A stretch of 64,000 nt of DNA. Origin: Colivivens sp963626085. GTDB taxonomy: Bacteria; Bacteroidota; Bacteroidia; Bacteroidales; Bacteroidaceae. Shown piece by piece: positions 54,129-63,767 of this stretch. The stretch lies in contig CAVFVJ010000019.1 of the NCBI GenBank assembly GCA_963626085.1, forward strand, positions 1-64,000, given 5' to 3'. The position numbers and the translations under genes were made by a program. The stretch's first letter is position 1; every line of letters begins with the position of its first letter. The notes beneath the pieces were generated by a model that saw nothing but the letters and a program-made list of their open reading frames with translations, searched no databases and was not told the origin of the DNA.

Positions 54129-56861
54129 ATGGATTTAGCTACGAAATACAACCCTTCCGAAGTGGAAGGCAAGTGGTATCAGCATTGGCTGAGCCACAAA
54201 TTGTTTTCAAGTAAGCCCGACGAACGCAAACCATACACTATAGTTATCCCCCCTCCAAACGTTACAGGAGTTTTGCACATGGGGCATATGCTCAACAACA
54301 CCATCCAGGACATACTCGTGCGTAAGGCACGCCTTGACGGGAAGAACGCATGTTGGGTACCTGGAACAGACCATGCCAGTATTGCGACCGAGGCGAAGGT
54401 GGTGAACAAACTTGCGGAGCAGGGAATCAAGAAACGCGATTTGTCACGAGAGGAGTTCCTAAAACATGCATGGGCATGGACAGACGAGCATGGGGGCATT
54501 ATCCTCAAACAACTGCGCCGATTGGGTGCGTCATGCGATTGGGATCGCACTGCATTTACGATGGACGATGTTCGCAGTGAGAGCGTTTTGAAAGTATTCG
54601 TAGACCTATACGAGAAGGGACTCATATATAGAGGGTTGCGGATGGTTAACTGGGACCCTAAGGCACAGACCGTATTGTCTACAGAAGAGGTTATCTACCG
54701 TGACGAGAAATCCAAACTTTTTTACCTCCGTTACTACGTGGCAGATGCAGACACCAACCCAGTTGTTCCCACTGGCTGTGATGGAGAGGTGCTCCATCAA
54801 GATACAGACGGAAGGTATTACGCTGTGGTAGCCACCACACGCCCAGAAACCATCATGGGTGACACTGCCATGTGCATAAACCCTAAGGACCCGAAGAACC
54901 AGTGGTTGCATGGTCACAAGGTAATTGTTCCATTGGTCGGCAGAGCCATTCCGGTAATCGAGGATCGCTACGTTGACATTGAATTCGGTACGGGATGTCT
55001 GAAGGTGACACCAGCTCATGACATCAACGACTATGCCCTCGGCAAGACTCACAACCTGGAGACAATCGATATATTCAATCCTGACGGTACCATATCGGAC
55101 GCATCTGCACTGTACGTTGGCATGGACCGCATGGACGTACGCAAACAGATTGCGAAAGACCTTCAAGAAGCGGGTCTGATGGAGAAGATAGAGGACTACG
55201 AAAACAAAGTGGGCTACAGCGAACGCAACCAAGACACAGCGGTCGAGCCTCGCCTCTGCAAACAATGGTTTCTCTCCATGAAACATTTCGCCGACATAGC
55301 CCTTCCTCCTGTTCTCGAAGGCAAGATTAAGTTCTATCCCACTAAGTACGTCACCACGTACCGCAACTGGTTGGAGAATATACAAGACTGGTGCATCTCA
55401 CGCCAACTCTGGTGGGGACACCGTATACCAGCCTATTTCCTGCCGATAGCGGAAGGAGAAGAAGAGAAGTACGTAGTGGCACTGACCCCAGAAGAGGCAC
55501 TGGAGAAAGCACACGAAATACAAGGTTACGAGAATATCACTATAGATCAGCTCACACATGACGAGGACGCATTGGACACATGGTTCTCTTCATGGTTGTG
55601 GCCTGTAAGCCTATTCGATGGAATCAACCACCCGGACAACGAAGAGATAAAGTACTACTACCCTAGCGACACGCTGGTCACAGGACCAGACATCATCTTC
55701 TTTTGGGTAGCACGCATGATCATGGCTGGCGAGGAATATATGAAAGATGTGCCTTTCCGCAATGTGTACTTTACAGGAATAGTCCGCGACGAATTAGGCC
55801 GCAAGATGTCCAAGAGCTTAGGCAACTCTCCTGACCCTATCGGGCTCATCGACAAGTATGGTGCCGATGGTGTGCGCATGGGAATGCTGTTGGCTGCTCC
55901 AGCAGGAAACGACATTTTGTTCTCTGAAAGTCTGTGCGAACAAGGACGTAACTTCTGTAATAAGATATGGAATGCATTCCGTCTGGTCAAAGGTTGGGAG
56001 GTGTCAGACACGCTGGAACAACCGATAAGCAATGCCAAGACAATCTCATGGATGAACGCCAAGATAAAGACAGCAGCAACTGAGGTAGACGAACTGTACA
56101 GTAAATTCCGTCTGAACGAAGCACTGATGACCGTCTTCCGTCTCTTCACAGACGAGTTCTCTGGTTGGTATCTTGAAATGATCAAACCTGCATACCAAGC
56201 ACCCATTGACAGTGCCACACTCAACGCTACATTGGACTTTTTCGAGCAATTGATGAAAATCATACATCCGTTCATGCCGTTCATTACGGAAGAGTTGTAC
56301 CAGAACATCAAGGAACGCAAAGATGGAGACAGCATCATGGTATCACTGCTGAAAGTGGAAGCACAGACAGAAACCGACAGACAAATCATCGCACAATATG
56401 AGGAGGCTAAACAAATCATCTCTGGAGTACGTGCTGCACGACAGAGCAAGAATATCTCTCCGCGTGAGCAACTCACACTTGAGGTTGTGCTGACATCTGA
56501 AGAGGAACGCAACATAACCAAATGCCCTGCCATCGGGCCTGTTATAAGGAAAATGGCAGGATTGTCCGAGATACAATATGTGCAGTCAAAAAGCGAGGGA
56601 ACCTCAGCTTTCCTTGTCAGCACTACTGAATACGCAGTACAACTTGGCAGTCTAATTGATGTCGAAGCTGAAGTAAACAAAATGGAGGCTGAAGTAAAAC
56701 GGTTGGAAGGTTTTCTTATAGGAGTCAAGAAGAAACTGTCAAACGAACGATTTGTGGCGAATGCACCAGCTCAGGTGGTTGAACTGGAGAGGAAGAAGCA
56801 AGCTGATGCTGAGACAAAGATATCCACGCTGAAAGAAAGTATCGCATCACTAAAAAAATAA
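54129..56861 (+). CDS. valS: valyl-tRNA synthetase, 910 aa
   Basis: Class I synthetase with PPPNVTGVLHMGHMLNNTIQDIL (HIGH-type), the editing domain (about 210-360), the CISRQLWWGHRIPAYF core, and KMSKSLGNS. The C-terminal helical arm (about 845-910) ends in a charged coiled coil, as in ValS. It charges tRNA(Val) and removes threonine by editing. The glycogen genes follow closely and may be co-transcribed, an unusual pairing. Confidence 0.98.
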   Translation: MDLATKYNPSEVEGKWYQHWLSHKLFSSKPDERKPYTIVIPPPNVTGVLHMGHMLNNTIQDILVRKARLDGKNACWVPGTDHASIATEAKVVNKLAEQGIKKRDLSREEFLKHAWAWTDEHGGIILKQLRRLGASCDWDRTAFTMDDVRSESVLKVFVDLYEKGLIYRGLRMVNWDPKAQTVLSTEEVIYRDEKSKLFYLRYYVADADTNPVVPTGCDGEVLHQDTDGRYYAVVATTRPETIMGDTAMCINPKDPKNQWLHGHKVIVPLVGRAIPVIEDRYVDIEFGTGCLKVTPAHDINDYALGKTHNLETIDIFNPDGTISDASALYVGMDRMDVRKQIAKDLQEAGLMEKIEDYENKVGYSERNQDTAVEPRLCKQWFLSMKHFADIALPPVLEGKIKFYPTKYVTTYRNWLENIQDWCISRQLWWGHRIPAYFLPIAEGEEEKYVVALTPEEALEKAHEIQGYENITIDQLTHDEDALDTWFSSWLWPVSLFDGINHPDNEEIKYYYPSDTLVTGPDIIFFWVARMIMAGEEYMKDVPFRNVYFTGIVRDELGRKMSKSLGNSPDPIGLIDKYGADGVRMGMLLAAPAGNDILFSESLCEQGRNFCNKIWNAFRLVKGWEVSDTLEQPISNAKTISWMNAKIKTAATEVDELYSKFRLNEALMTVFRLFTDEFSGWYLEMIKPAYQAPIDSATLNATLDFFEQLMKIIHPFMPFITEELYQNIKERKDGDSIMVSLLKVEAQTETDRQIIAQYEEAKQIISGVRAARQSKNISPREQLTLEVVLTSEEERNITKCPAIGPVIRKMAGLSEIQYVQSKSEGTSAFLVSTTEYAVQLGSLIDVEAEVNKMEAEVKRLEGFLIGVKKKLSNERFVANAPAQVVELERKKQADAETKISTLKESIASLKK

Positions 56862-56865
56862 CCAT

Positions 56866-58527
56866 ATGGCAAAAGAGGAACTTGCGCCCAAATACATCTT
56901 TGCAGCATCGTGGGAGGTATGCAACAAGGTCGGAGGAATCTACACCGTGCTCTCCACCCAAGCAAAGACATTGCAGGAGAAATTTCCCAATAGAATCATC
57001 TACATTGGTCCAGACTTCTGGATCGGCAAGGAGAATCCACTGTTCAAGGAGAACAAACAACTGCTTGCCAAATGGAAGAGGTCTGCACGTAACGAGGGAC
57101 TGAACATACGTATCGGACGTTGGAATATTCCAGGGGGACCTATTGCAGTCCTTCTTGACTTCACTCCGTTACTCCGTGACAAGGACAAAATCTACTGGTG
57201 GGCATGGGATAATTTTAAGGTGGACTCACTGAACGCTTATGGCGACTACGATGAAGCCTCCATGTTCGCATACGGTGCTGGACGTGTGGCGGAAAGCTAC
57301 TACAAGTTCTTTGGGCTTACAGCAGAAGATAATGTAGTCTTTCAGGCACATGAATGGATGACATGCCTCGGAGCACTTTACCTACAGAAGGCTGTTCCGG
57401 GAATCGCCACTGTTTTCACGACACACGCCACAAGCATCGGACGCAGTATCGCCGGCAACAACAAACCTCTCTATGACCATCTTTGGGACTACAACGGAGA
57501 CCAAATGGCAATGGAACTCAACATGCAGGCGAAACACTCGATAGAGAAGCAGACTGCACATCACATCGACTGTTTCACCACCGTCAGCGACATCACCGCA
57601 ACTGAATGCAAGGCTCTGCTCGAAAAAGAACCAGACGTGATACTGACCAACGGATTTGAGAACGATTTCGTTCCAGCCCAGGGCCAACCTTTCAATCTTG
57701 CACGAAAGAGAGCGCGCAAGATAATGCTCAATGTCGCTAACAAGCTTCTCGGAACAGACCTCAAAGACGATACCATCATTATCAGCACTGGAGGACGTTA
57801 CGAATACAAGAACAAAGGTATAGACCTTTTAATCGACTCTCTAAATCGTCTACGTCTTGACGATACTTTCAAAAAAGACGCGCTTGTGTTCATCAACGTA
57901 CCAGCATGGATCAAAGGTCCCCGAACAGACTTACAGAAGCGGTTAGAAGACAAGCAGAAAGAGATCGTTCCATGCGGAGACCCACGAATCACCCATAATC
58001 TGTACAATCAAGAGCAAGACCCAATCCTCAGCCAGATGAACTGGCTCGGTCTGCAGAACCGCAATGAAGACCATGTAAAAGTGATTTTCGTACCTTGCTA
58101 CCTCGATGGTAAGGACGGTATCTTCAACAAGCACTACTATGACCTATTAATAGGTAATGATCTCTGTATCTACCCTTCTTATTATGAGCCATGGGGCTAC
58201 ACCCCGACAGAAAGCGTGGCGTTCCATGTTCCATGCATCACGACCGACCTCGCAGGATTCGGACTGTGGGTCAACTCTATAAAAGGATCTAACAGTAAAT
58301 TGAGCGACGGGGTAATGACCATCCACAGAACAGACGGGAACTTTGTTGAAGCCGCCGAAGCCATCAAGTCTACCATCATTGAGTTCTCCGAGCAGGACAA
58401 GACCCATATTTCCAAGATATGCAGAAAAGCCGCAGGCATAGCAGAGAAAGCACTGTGGGTTCACTTTATAGAGAACTACTATAAAGCGTTTGAGATAGCT
58501 ATTAATAACAGAAACAAAAGACTATAA
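56866..58527 (+). CDS. glycogen synthase, GT3 type, 553 aa
   Basis: Starts KYIFAASWEVCNKVGGIYTVLSTQAKTL, as in the eukaryote-like GT3 synthases found in Bacteroidetes; a GT-B fold with the sugar-nucleotide end near YPSYYEPWGYTPTESVAF. It extends alpha-1,4-glucan; the donor may be UDP-glucose or ADP-glucose. It lies 4 bases after valS and 3 before the phosphorylase gene. Confidence 0.9.
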   Translation: MAKEELAPKYIFAASWEVCNKVGGIYTVLSTQAKTLQEKFPNRIIYIGPDFWIGKENPLFKENKQLLAKWKRSARNEGLNIRIGRWNIPGGPIAVLLDFTPLLRDKDKIYWWAWDNFKVDSLNAYGDYDEASMFAYGAGRVAESYYKFFGLTAEDNVVFQAHEWMTCLGALYLQKAVPGIATVFTTHATSIGRSIAGNNKPLYDHLWDYNGDQMAMELNMQAKHSIEKQTAHHIDCFTTVSDITATECKALLEKEPDVILTNGFENDFVPAQGQPFNLARKRARKIMLNVANKLLGTDLKDDTIIISTGGRYEYKNKGIDLLIDSLNRLRLDDTFKKDALVFINVPAWIKGPRTDLQKRLEDKQKEIVPCGDPRITHNLYNQEQDPILSQMNWLGLQNRNEDHVKVIFVPCYLDGKDGIFNKHYYDLLIGNDLCIYPSYYEPWGYTPTESVAFHVPCITTDLAGFGLWVNSIKGSNSKLSDGVMTIHRTDGNFVEAAEAIKSTIIEFSEQDKTHISKICRKAAGIAEKALWVHFIENYYKAFEIAINNRNKRL

Positions 58528-58530
58528 AAA

Positions 58531-61095
58531 ATGAAAATCAAAGCAAGTAATGCCAACACTCCAAACTGGAGAGACATTGTAGTAAACACTTCACTGCCGA
58601 CCGAGTTACAGCCACTCGACGAGATGGCTCACAACATGTGGTGGGCTTGGAGCCATGAAGCCAAGGAACTTTACAAAGCCATGGATGCAAATCTGTGGCA
58701 TGATGTGCAGCAGAACCCTGTGCTGATGCTCTCACGCATGAATTATAAGAAACTACAGGAACTCGCAAGCGACAAGAAATTCCTTGCACAGATGAATTCG
58801 GTATATAAGGAATTCCGTTCTTATATGGATGTACAGCCAGACATGACACGTCCATCGGTTGCTTACCTGTGTATGGAATATGGTTTGAACCACGTACTGA
58901 AAATCTACTCAGGTGGTCTCGGTATCCTTGCCGGAGACTTCATCAAGGAAGCCTCCGACTCAAACGTACGCATGTGTGCGGTAGGATTCCTGTACCGCTT
59001 CGGTTATTTCACCCAAACCCTCTCTATGGATGGTCAACAGGTAGCTAACTACGAGGCACAGAACTTCGCACAACTACCTATAGTACGTCAACTTGACAAG
59101 GACGGCAACCCGATGGTTGTGGATGTGCCTTACAATAACTATACTGTACATGCCTTCGTTTGGCGTGTCAATGTTGGTCGAGTAAGTCTCTACCTACTCG
59201 ATACAGACAACGAACTCAACAGTGAGTTCGACCGTCCTATCACACACAGTCTTTACGGTGGTGATTGGGAAAACCGCATCAAGCAGGAAATCCTCCTTGG
59301 TATCGGTGGCGTGCTCACACTAAAGAAACTGGGAATCGAGGCAGACATATACCACTGCAACGAGGGACACGCTGCACTGTGCAACGTACAGCGTCTCGTT
59401 GATTACGTAAGCCAGGGATTCACCTTCAACCAGGCTCTCGAACTTGTACGCACATCATCACTCTATACAGTACACACACCGGTGCCGGCAGGACACGACT
59501 ACTTTGACGAAGGACTCTTCGGCAAGTATATGTCAGGCTATCCGTCACAGCTCGGCATCTCATGGGATGAGTTCATGGGTATGGGACGCGTGAACCCGGA
59601 CGACAAGAGTGAACGTTTCTGTATGTCAACCTTCGCATGCAACACCTGCTCATGGGTGAACGGTGTCAGCTGGCTCCACGGAAAGGTGTCAAGAGAGATG
59701 TTCTCCGGTATATGGAAAGGCTATTTCCCGGAAGAACTGGACAACGTGGGCTATGTCACCAACGGAGTACACTTCCCGACATGGTGCGCCACCGAATGGC
59801 GTGAGCTTTATGCGAAATATCTCCCGAAGACATACTACCAAGACCAAAGCAACGAGGAACTGTGGCAGTCTATCTACAACGTCCCCGACAACGAGATATG
59901 GGAAACACGCAAGGCACTCAAGGTGAAACTGTTCGATTACATCAAGGAGCAGTTCCGCGAGGACTGGCTGAAGCACCAGGGCGACCCTTCACGTATCGTC
60001 TCTATCCTTGAGAAGATCAATCCGAACGCCCTCACCATCGGTTTTGCACGCCGCTTCGCAACATACAAGCGTGCACACCTGCTCTTCTCCGACCTCGACC
60101 GACTCTCACGTATCGTCAACAACCCCGAGCACCCTGTACAGTTCCTGTTTGCAGGTAAGGCACACCCACACGACGGTGCAGGCCAGGGTCTGATAAAGAA
60201 GATCTACGAGATAAGCCGTCGTCCAGAGTTCCTGGGCAAGATTATCTTCCTCGAGAACTACGACATGAAGCTTGCGCGCCGTCTGGTGACAGGTGTCGAC
60301 ATCTGGATGAACACTCCGACCCGTCCGCTGGAGGCTTCTGGCACATCAGGAGAGAAAGCCATCATGAACGGTGTGCTCAACCTGTCGGTACTCGACGGAT
60401 GGTGGCTGGAGGGCTACCGCGAAGGTGCCGGATGGGCGTTGACAGACAAACGCACATACCAGAACCAGGATCAGCAGGACCAGTTGGACGCAGCCACTAT
60501 ATACAGTCTGCTTGAGAACGAAATCCTGCCGCTCTACTATGCAAACGGAAACGGTTACAGCGAGGGATGGATAAAGACCATCAAGAACTCAATCGCACAC
60601 ATCGCTCCACGCTTCACCATGAAGCGTCAGCTCGATGACTACTACAGCAAGTTCTACCATAAATTGGCAGACCGCCGCGAGGTACTCTTCGCAGACAACT
60701 GCGCGAAGGCCAAGGAAATCGCCCTCTGGAAGGAGACTGTAGCAGAGCGTTGGGACAGCATAAAGGTCGTTTCTACGGAAAAGGAGCCGGAGATGCTTGC
60801 CGGCAACGTGGCGACAGGAAAGACATACAAGGTAAGTATCAGTGTCGACGAACAGGGACTTGACGACGTGGTCGGCATTGAACTCGTCACCCTGTGCAAT
60901 GACGTGGACGGAAAACTGCACATCGCCAAGGTTGAGCCGTTCAAGGTCGTGAAGCGTGAAGGCAACATCTTCTTCTTCGAGGGAGATCACTCAATGGAGG
61001 TGGCTGGAGACTTCAAGGTTGCATACCGTATGTATCCCAAGAACTCCGACCTGCCGCACCGCCAGGACTTCTGTTACGTGAAGTGGTTCAACTGA
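58531..61095 (+). CDS. glgP: alpha-glucan phosphorylase, 854 aa
   Basis: GT35 family with the PLP-lysine motif EASGTSGEKAIMNGVLNLS (about residue 606) and the N-terminal region PSVAYLCMEYGLNHVLKIYSGGLGILAGDFIKEASD. It releases glucose-1-phosphate from glycogen. The length fits the shorter bacterial alpha-glucan phosphorylase group. With the synthase gene just upstream it forms a build-and-break pair. Confidence 0.94.
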   Translation: MKIKASNANTPNWRDIVVNTSLPTELQPLDEMAHNMWWAWSHEAKELYKAMDANLWHDVQQNPVLMLSRMNYKKLQELASDKKFLAQMNSVYKEFRSYMDVQPDMTRPSVAYLCMEYGLNHVLKIYSGGLGILAGDFIKEASDSNVRMCAVGFLYRFGYFTQTLSMDGQQVANYEAQNFAQLPIVRQLDKDGNPMVVDVPYNNYTVHAFVWRVNVGRVSLYLLDTDNELNSEFDRPITHSLYGGDWENRIKQEILLGIGGVLTLKKLGIEADIYHCNEGHAALCNVQRLVDYVSQGFTFNQALELVRTSSLYTVHTPVPAGHDYFDEGLFGKYMSGYPSQLGISWDEFMGMGRVNPDDKSERFCMSTFACNTCSWVNGVSWLHGKVSREMFSGIWKGYFPEELDNVGYVTNGVHFPTWCATEWRELYAKYLPKTYYQDQSNEELWQSIYNVPDNEIWETRKALKVKLFDYIKEQFREDWLKHQGDPSRIVSILEKINPNALTIGFARRFATYKRAHLLFSDLDRLSRIVNNPEHPVQFLFAGKAHPHDGAGQGLIKKIYEISRRPEFLGKIIFLENYDMKLARRLVTGVDIWMNTPTRPLEASGTSGEKAIMNGVLNLSVLDGWWLEGYREGAGWALTDKRTYQNQDQQDQLDAATIYSLLENEILPLYYANGNGYSEGWIKTIKNSIAHIAPRFTMKRQLDDYYSKFYHKLADRREVLFADNCAKAKEIALWKETVAERWDSIKVVSTEKEPEMLAGNVATGKTYKVSISVDEQGLDDVVGIELVTLCNDVDGKLHIAKVEPFKVVKREGNIFFFEGDHSMEVAGDFKVAYRMYPKNSDLPHRQDFCYVKWFN

Positions 61096-61117
61096 CAACC
61101 ACATATCCATTACCTAC

Positions 61118-61151
61118 GACAAAGGCACTGCAACATTGCAGTGCCTTTGTC
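61118..61151. terminator. bidirectional intrinsic terminator
   Basis: A perfect 15-bp stem (GACAAAGGCACTGCA with its reverse complement, loop ACAT) between the convergent glgP and DUF4270 genes. Confidence 0.85.
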
Positions 61152-61197
61152 ATATCATCGGAAGACGACTGGCAATCGCCTGATGTCGAAGTCCCTG

Positions 61198-62583
61198 TTA
61201 CTTGAACTTACTGTATATTACATCCAGCTTCACCGGGCTGTCCTTCCCTCCCACCAGTTTCGCACTCGACATAGAAAAACTGTGACAAAGCTTGACCAGA
61301 GTACGAGTAGAGCTTGAACTGGTAGCTGTTTCATATGTCGGTTCCACTGGAATGAACAATATCTTATTGTAGTTTTCCGTAGCAGTACCGTCACGCACTT
61401 CCTTATGGATGGTGTTCATAAGGCGTGATATATTACTAAACGTATAGGTGTTTGTCTTACTGCTGAAAGAGGCCAGATAAGATGTACTATTGTCTGCCAC
61501 CTTGTACTGCTCGAAGAAACCATTATTGTAGTCATCGAGTCTGACAAGCAGAATATACTTCGGAATATCAAGTTTGAAATTACTGTCCACCTTGTCGTTG
61601 TAACGTGTCAACACCAGCTTCGCTTGATTGATGGTGTCATTGTAGTTAAGTTCAGACACTGGAAGTGTTGCCATCGTGAATATCCCTGCAGGACTTTTCA
61701 GATAAGTGGCTTCCTCATCATCAATCAATTCATCTAGATTGGAGTTCTCAAAACGCGTCGCCTGAATAACCTCCTCGGTAGCAGCAAACTGACATGTTCC
61801 TGTTGTGTCTGTGTCATATGTGGAGTCATGGTAGCGATAGTTTATATTAAACTGTACGATGTCGATATAAGCCATGGCTCCGTCACCACTCTCTAACTTA
61901 AAGTAAAAGCCCTTGCTTCCTGGAAGCCCACTATTAATCCAACTCTCCGAATCCTTGAAGTACTCTGGATGTGTTTTCCATGCATTGTAAATTTCCTTGC
62001 CAATTTCGTTGGGAAGGGGAATAATAATCTTGTTATTATAGTTGGAACTGCTACGTTCGCTTTCTTCTATCGTTTGGTCGGAGAGGGTGTACCACTTCAC
62101 CGTGAGCGGCTCATCACTGACATTACAGTATTTTGTCGGGTCGATGTTGGTATAATAATCCACTTCTGGATCCAGCACTGTAGTAAGTGGATATACACTC
62201 ACTTTGAATGTAGCTAACGAATCTCCAATAAAGTCGTCCACAAACAAACGCAATTGAGTTGACAGGATACTGTCATCAACAATGGAGTCAGGGAAACTGA
62301 AATCCTCTATACAGTGGAACTGTGCCAAGAAGTCGGACTTGATGACTGTACCAGTCTCAGGGTCAGTAAACTGTCCGAGGTACGACATGCTGGAGCGTGC
62401 GAGCACGGAATCTCCAGCAGAGTAAGACTGAGTGTAGACATCATACGACTTACTTTCCTTCGTGATTAAGTCTTCGTAAGGCATCATGTCACCGCCCAAG
62501 GTGTCTGTATTGTCATCACACGACATGAATGCCGTGGCAAACGCAAACGTAGCAATTGCAGAATACAAGACTCTTGTTTTCAT
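61198..62583 (-). CDS. DUF4270 lipoprotein, 461 aa
   Basis: The lipoprotein signal ends AFMS-C (about residue 22), followed by DDNTDTLGGDMMP, typical of DUF4270 proteins of Bacteroidetes. The rest is beta-rich (for example SYLGQFTDPETGTVIKSDFLAQF). The function is unknown; it is commonly encoded with a starch/glycogen synthase gene, as here, 63 bases after the GT5-like gene. Confidence 0.85.
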   Translation of the reverse strand: MKTRVLYSAIATFAFATAFMSCDDNTDTLGGDMMPYEDLITKESKSYDVYTQSYSAGDSVLARSSMSYLGQFTDPETGTVIKSDFLAQFHCIEDFSFPDSIVDDSILSTQLRLFVDDFIGDSLATFKVSVYPLTTVLDPEVDYYTNIDPTKYCNVSDEPLTVKWYTLSDQTIEESERSSSNYNNKIIIPLPNEIGKEIYNAWKTHPEYFKDSESWINSGLPGSKGFYFKLESGDGAMAYIDIVQFNINYRYHDSTYDTDTTGTCQFAATEEVIQATRFENSNLDELIDDEEATYLKSPAGIFTMATLPVSELNYNDTINQAKLVLTRYNDKVDSNFKLDIPKYILLVRLDDYNNGFFEQYKVADNSTSYLASFSSKTNTYTFSNISRLMNTIHKEVRDGTATENYNKILFIPVEPTYETATSSSSTRTLVKLCHSFSMSSAKLVGGKDSPVKLDVIYSKFK

Positions 62584-62646
62584 TGTTAAGGTTTTTTTCC
62601 GTTATTGTATATGCATATCGGTGTAATTGTCAATCTGCAATGACTC

Positions 62647-63456
62647 TCACTGCATCAGTGTCTCATAGAAGTCACTGTAACTTGTGGCGTAATCATCCTC
62701 TGAACTCATCAGCATTGGTTTGTTGATTGACCTAGCATAATCGATGACACTCTGTGACACCTGTCCGTTCTCTATGATAATTCCATCCGCAAACTTAGTC
62801 GCTATCTTCATGAGCTCATCATGAGTACAATTACCTGTACATATATCTGCGATATCATCAGAAGTTATGTTTTTAAACGGGATACTAGCCTGGAATGTGA
62901 GACCGAGGTCGGTCTCAAATTCTGGAGAGGAAACGGAGTATACCACTTTGGAATCACAGAACGAAGGCTCATCTTCGTATGCCTTCTTGATGAAAAGTGG
63001 AGCAAGAGCGGCAGTCCAGCCGTGGCAGTGTATTACGTCTGGAATCCATCTCAATTTCTTGACTGTCTCTAGAACGCCACGTACATAAAACACGGAACGT
63101 TCACCATTGAAAGTATATTCCTGACCGTCAGAATCCTTGACGATTCCTTTATGTGTAAAGAACTCGTCATTGTCGATAAAATAAATCTGCATGCGCGCAG
63201 ACTGTATAGACGCTACTTTGATTATTAGTGGATGATCTGTATCATTGACAATGATATTCATACCCGAAAGACGTATCACTTCATGGAGTTGGTTTCTTCG
63301 TTCGTTAATTATACCCCAGTTGGGGGCGAACGAGCGAATCTCATGCCCTAATGATTGTATTGCCTCTGGCATAAAACGGCCTTTTATTGAGCAGGGAGTC
63401 TCCGGCACGAATGGTGCCATTTCTGAAGTGATGAATAGTACTTTCTTAGCTTTCAT
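62647..63456 (-). CDS. GT5-like glycogen/starch synthase N-terminal domain protein, 269 aa
   Basis: It begins KKVLFITSEMAPFVPETP like the GT5 synthases and contains DVIHCHGWTAALAPLFIK. However the sugar-nucleotide loop (K-T/V-G-G-L) after the first strand is replaced by ETPCSIKGRF, and the C-terminal GT-B half is absent. Short forms of this kind occur in Bacteroidetes. It may not be catalytic alone and could act as a partner or regulator of the DUF4270 protein or of the GT3 synthase. The promoter is strong. Confidence 0.82.
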   Translation of the reverse strand: MKAKKVLFITSEMAPFVPETPCSIKGRFMPEAIQSLGHEIRSFAPNWGIINERRNQLHEVIRLSGMNIIVNDTDHPLIIKVASIQSARMQIYFIDNDEFFTHKGIVKDSDGQEYTFNGERSVFYVRGVLETVKKLRWIPDVIHCHGWTAALAPLFIKKAYEDEPSFCDSKVVYSVSSPEFETDLGLTFQASIPFKNITSDDIADICTGNCTHDELMKIATKFADGIIIENGQVSQSVIDYARSINKPMLMSSEDDYATSYSDFYETLMQ

Positions 63457-63482
63457 TTATATCTCATTTTCTTTATAACGTG

Positions 63483-63514
63483 CAAAGGTACAGCTATAAA
63501 CGCAGAAATCCAAA
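63483..63514 (-). promoter_or_regulatory. promoter of the GT5-like gene and DUF4270
   Basis: On the minus strand TTTG (63511-63514), exactly 20 bases, TACCTTTG (63483-63490), 27 bases before the start codon. Confidence 0.8.
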
Positions 63515-63606
63515 TCTTTCACGTTAATTAAGTTGCACCCGAGACGTTTACAAGCATACCATTGCTGTTTTTTGAGTCCACGGTTGCTAATGCCTCACTC
63601 ACAAAC

Positions 63607-63647
63607 AAAAACAATGACGGTCACGGGTTTCCCAACCAGTGACCGTC
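63607..63647 (-). terminator. intrinsic terminator after the SPOR-domain gene
   Basis: GACGGTCAC / GTGACCGTC (63616-63624 with 63639-63647) followed on the minus strand by a T-rich run (63604-63614). It lies about 120 bases after the SPOR gene stop; the rest of 63457-63767 has only this and the promoter. Confidence 0.75.
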
Positions 63648-63767
63648 TGAGATAATTCTTACATTATTCTCACTTACCAAAAAGAAATTAAAATGTGCTT
63701 AAACTTAGCTGATGTATGCACAACATCTGCCGCACTGTCCGTTTGGCCAAGCACGGTGTCATGCATA

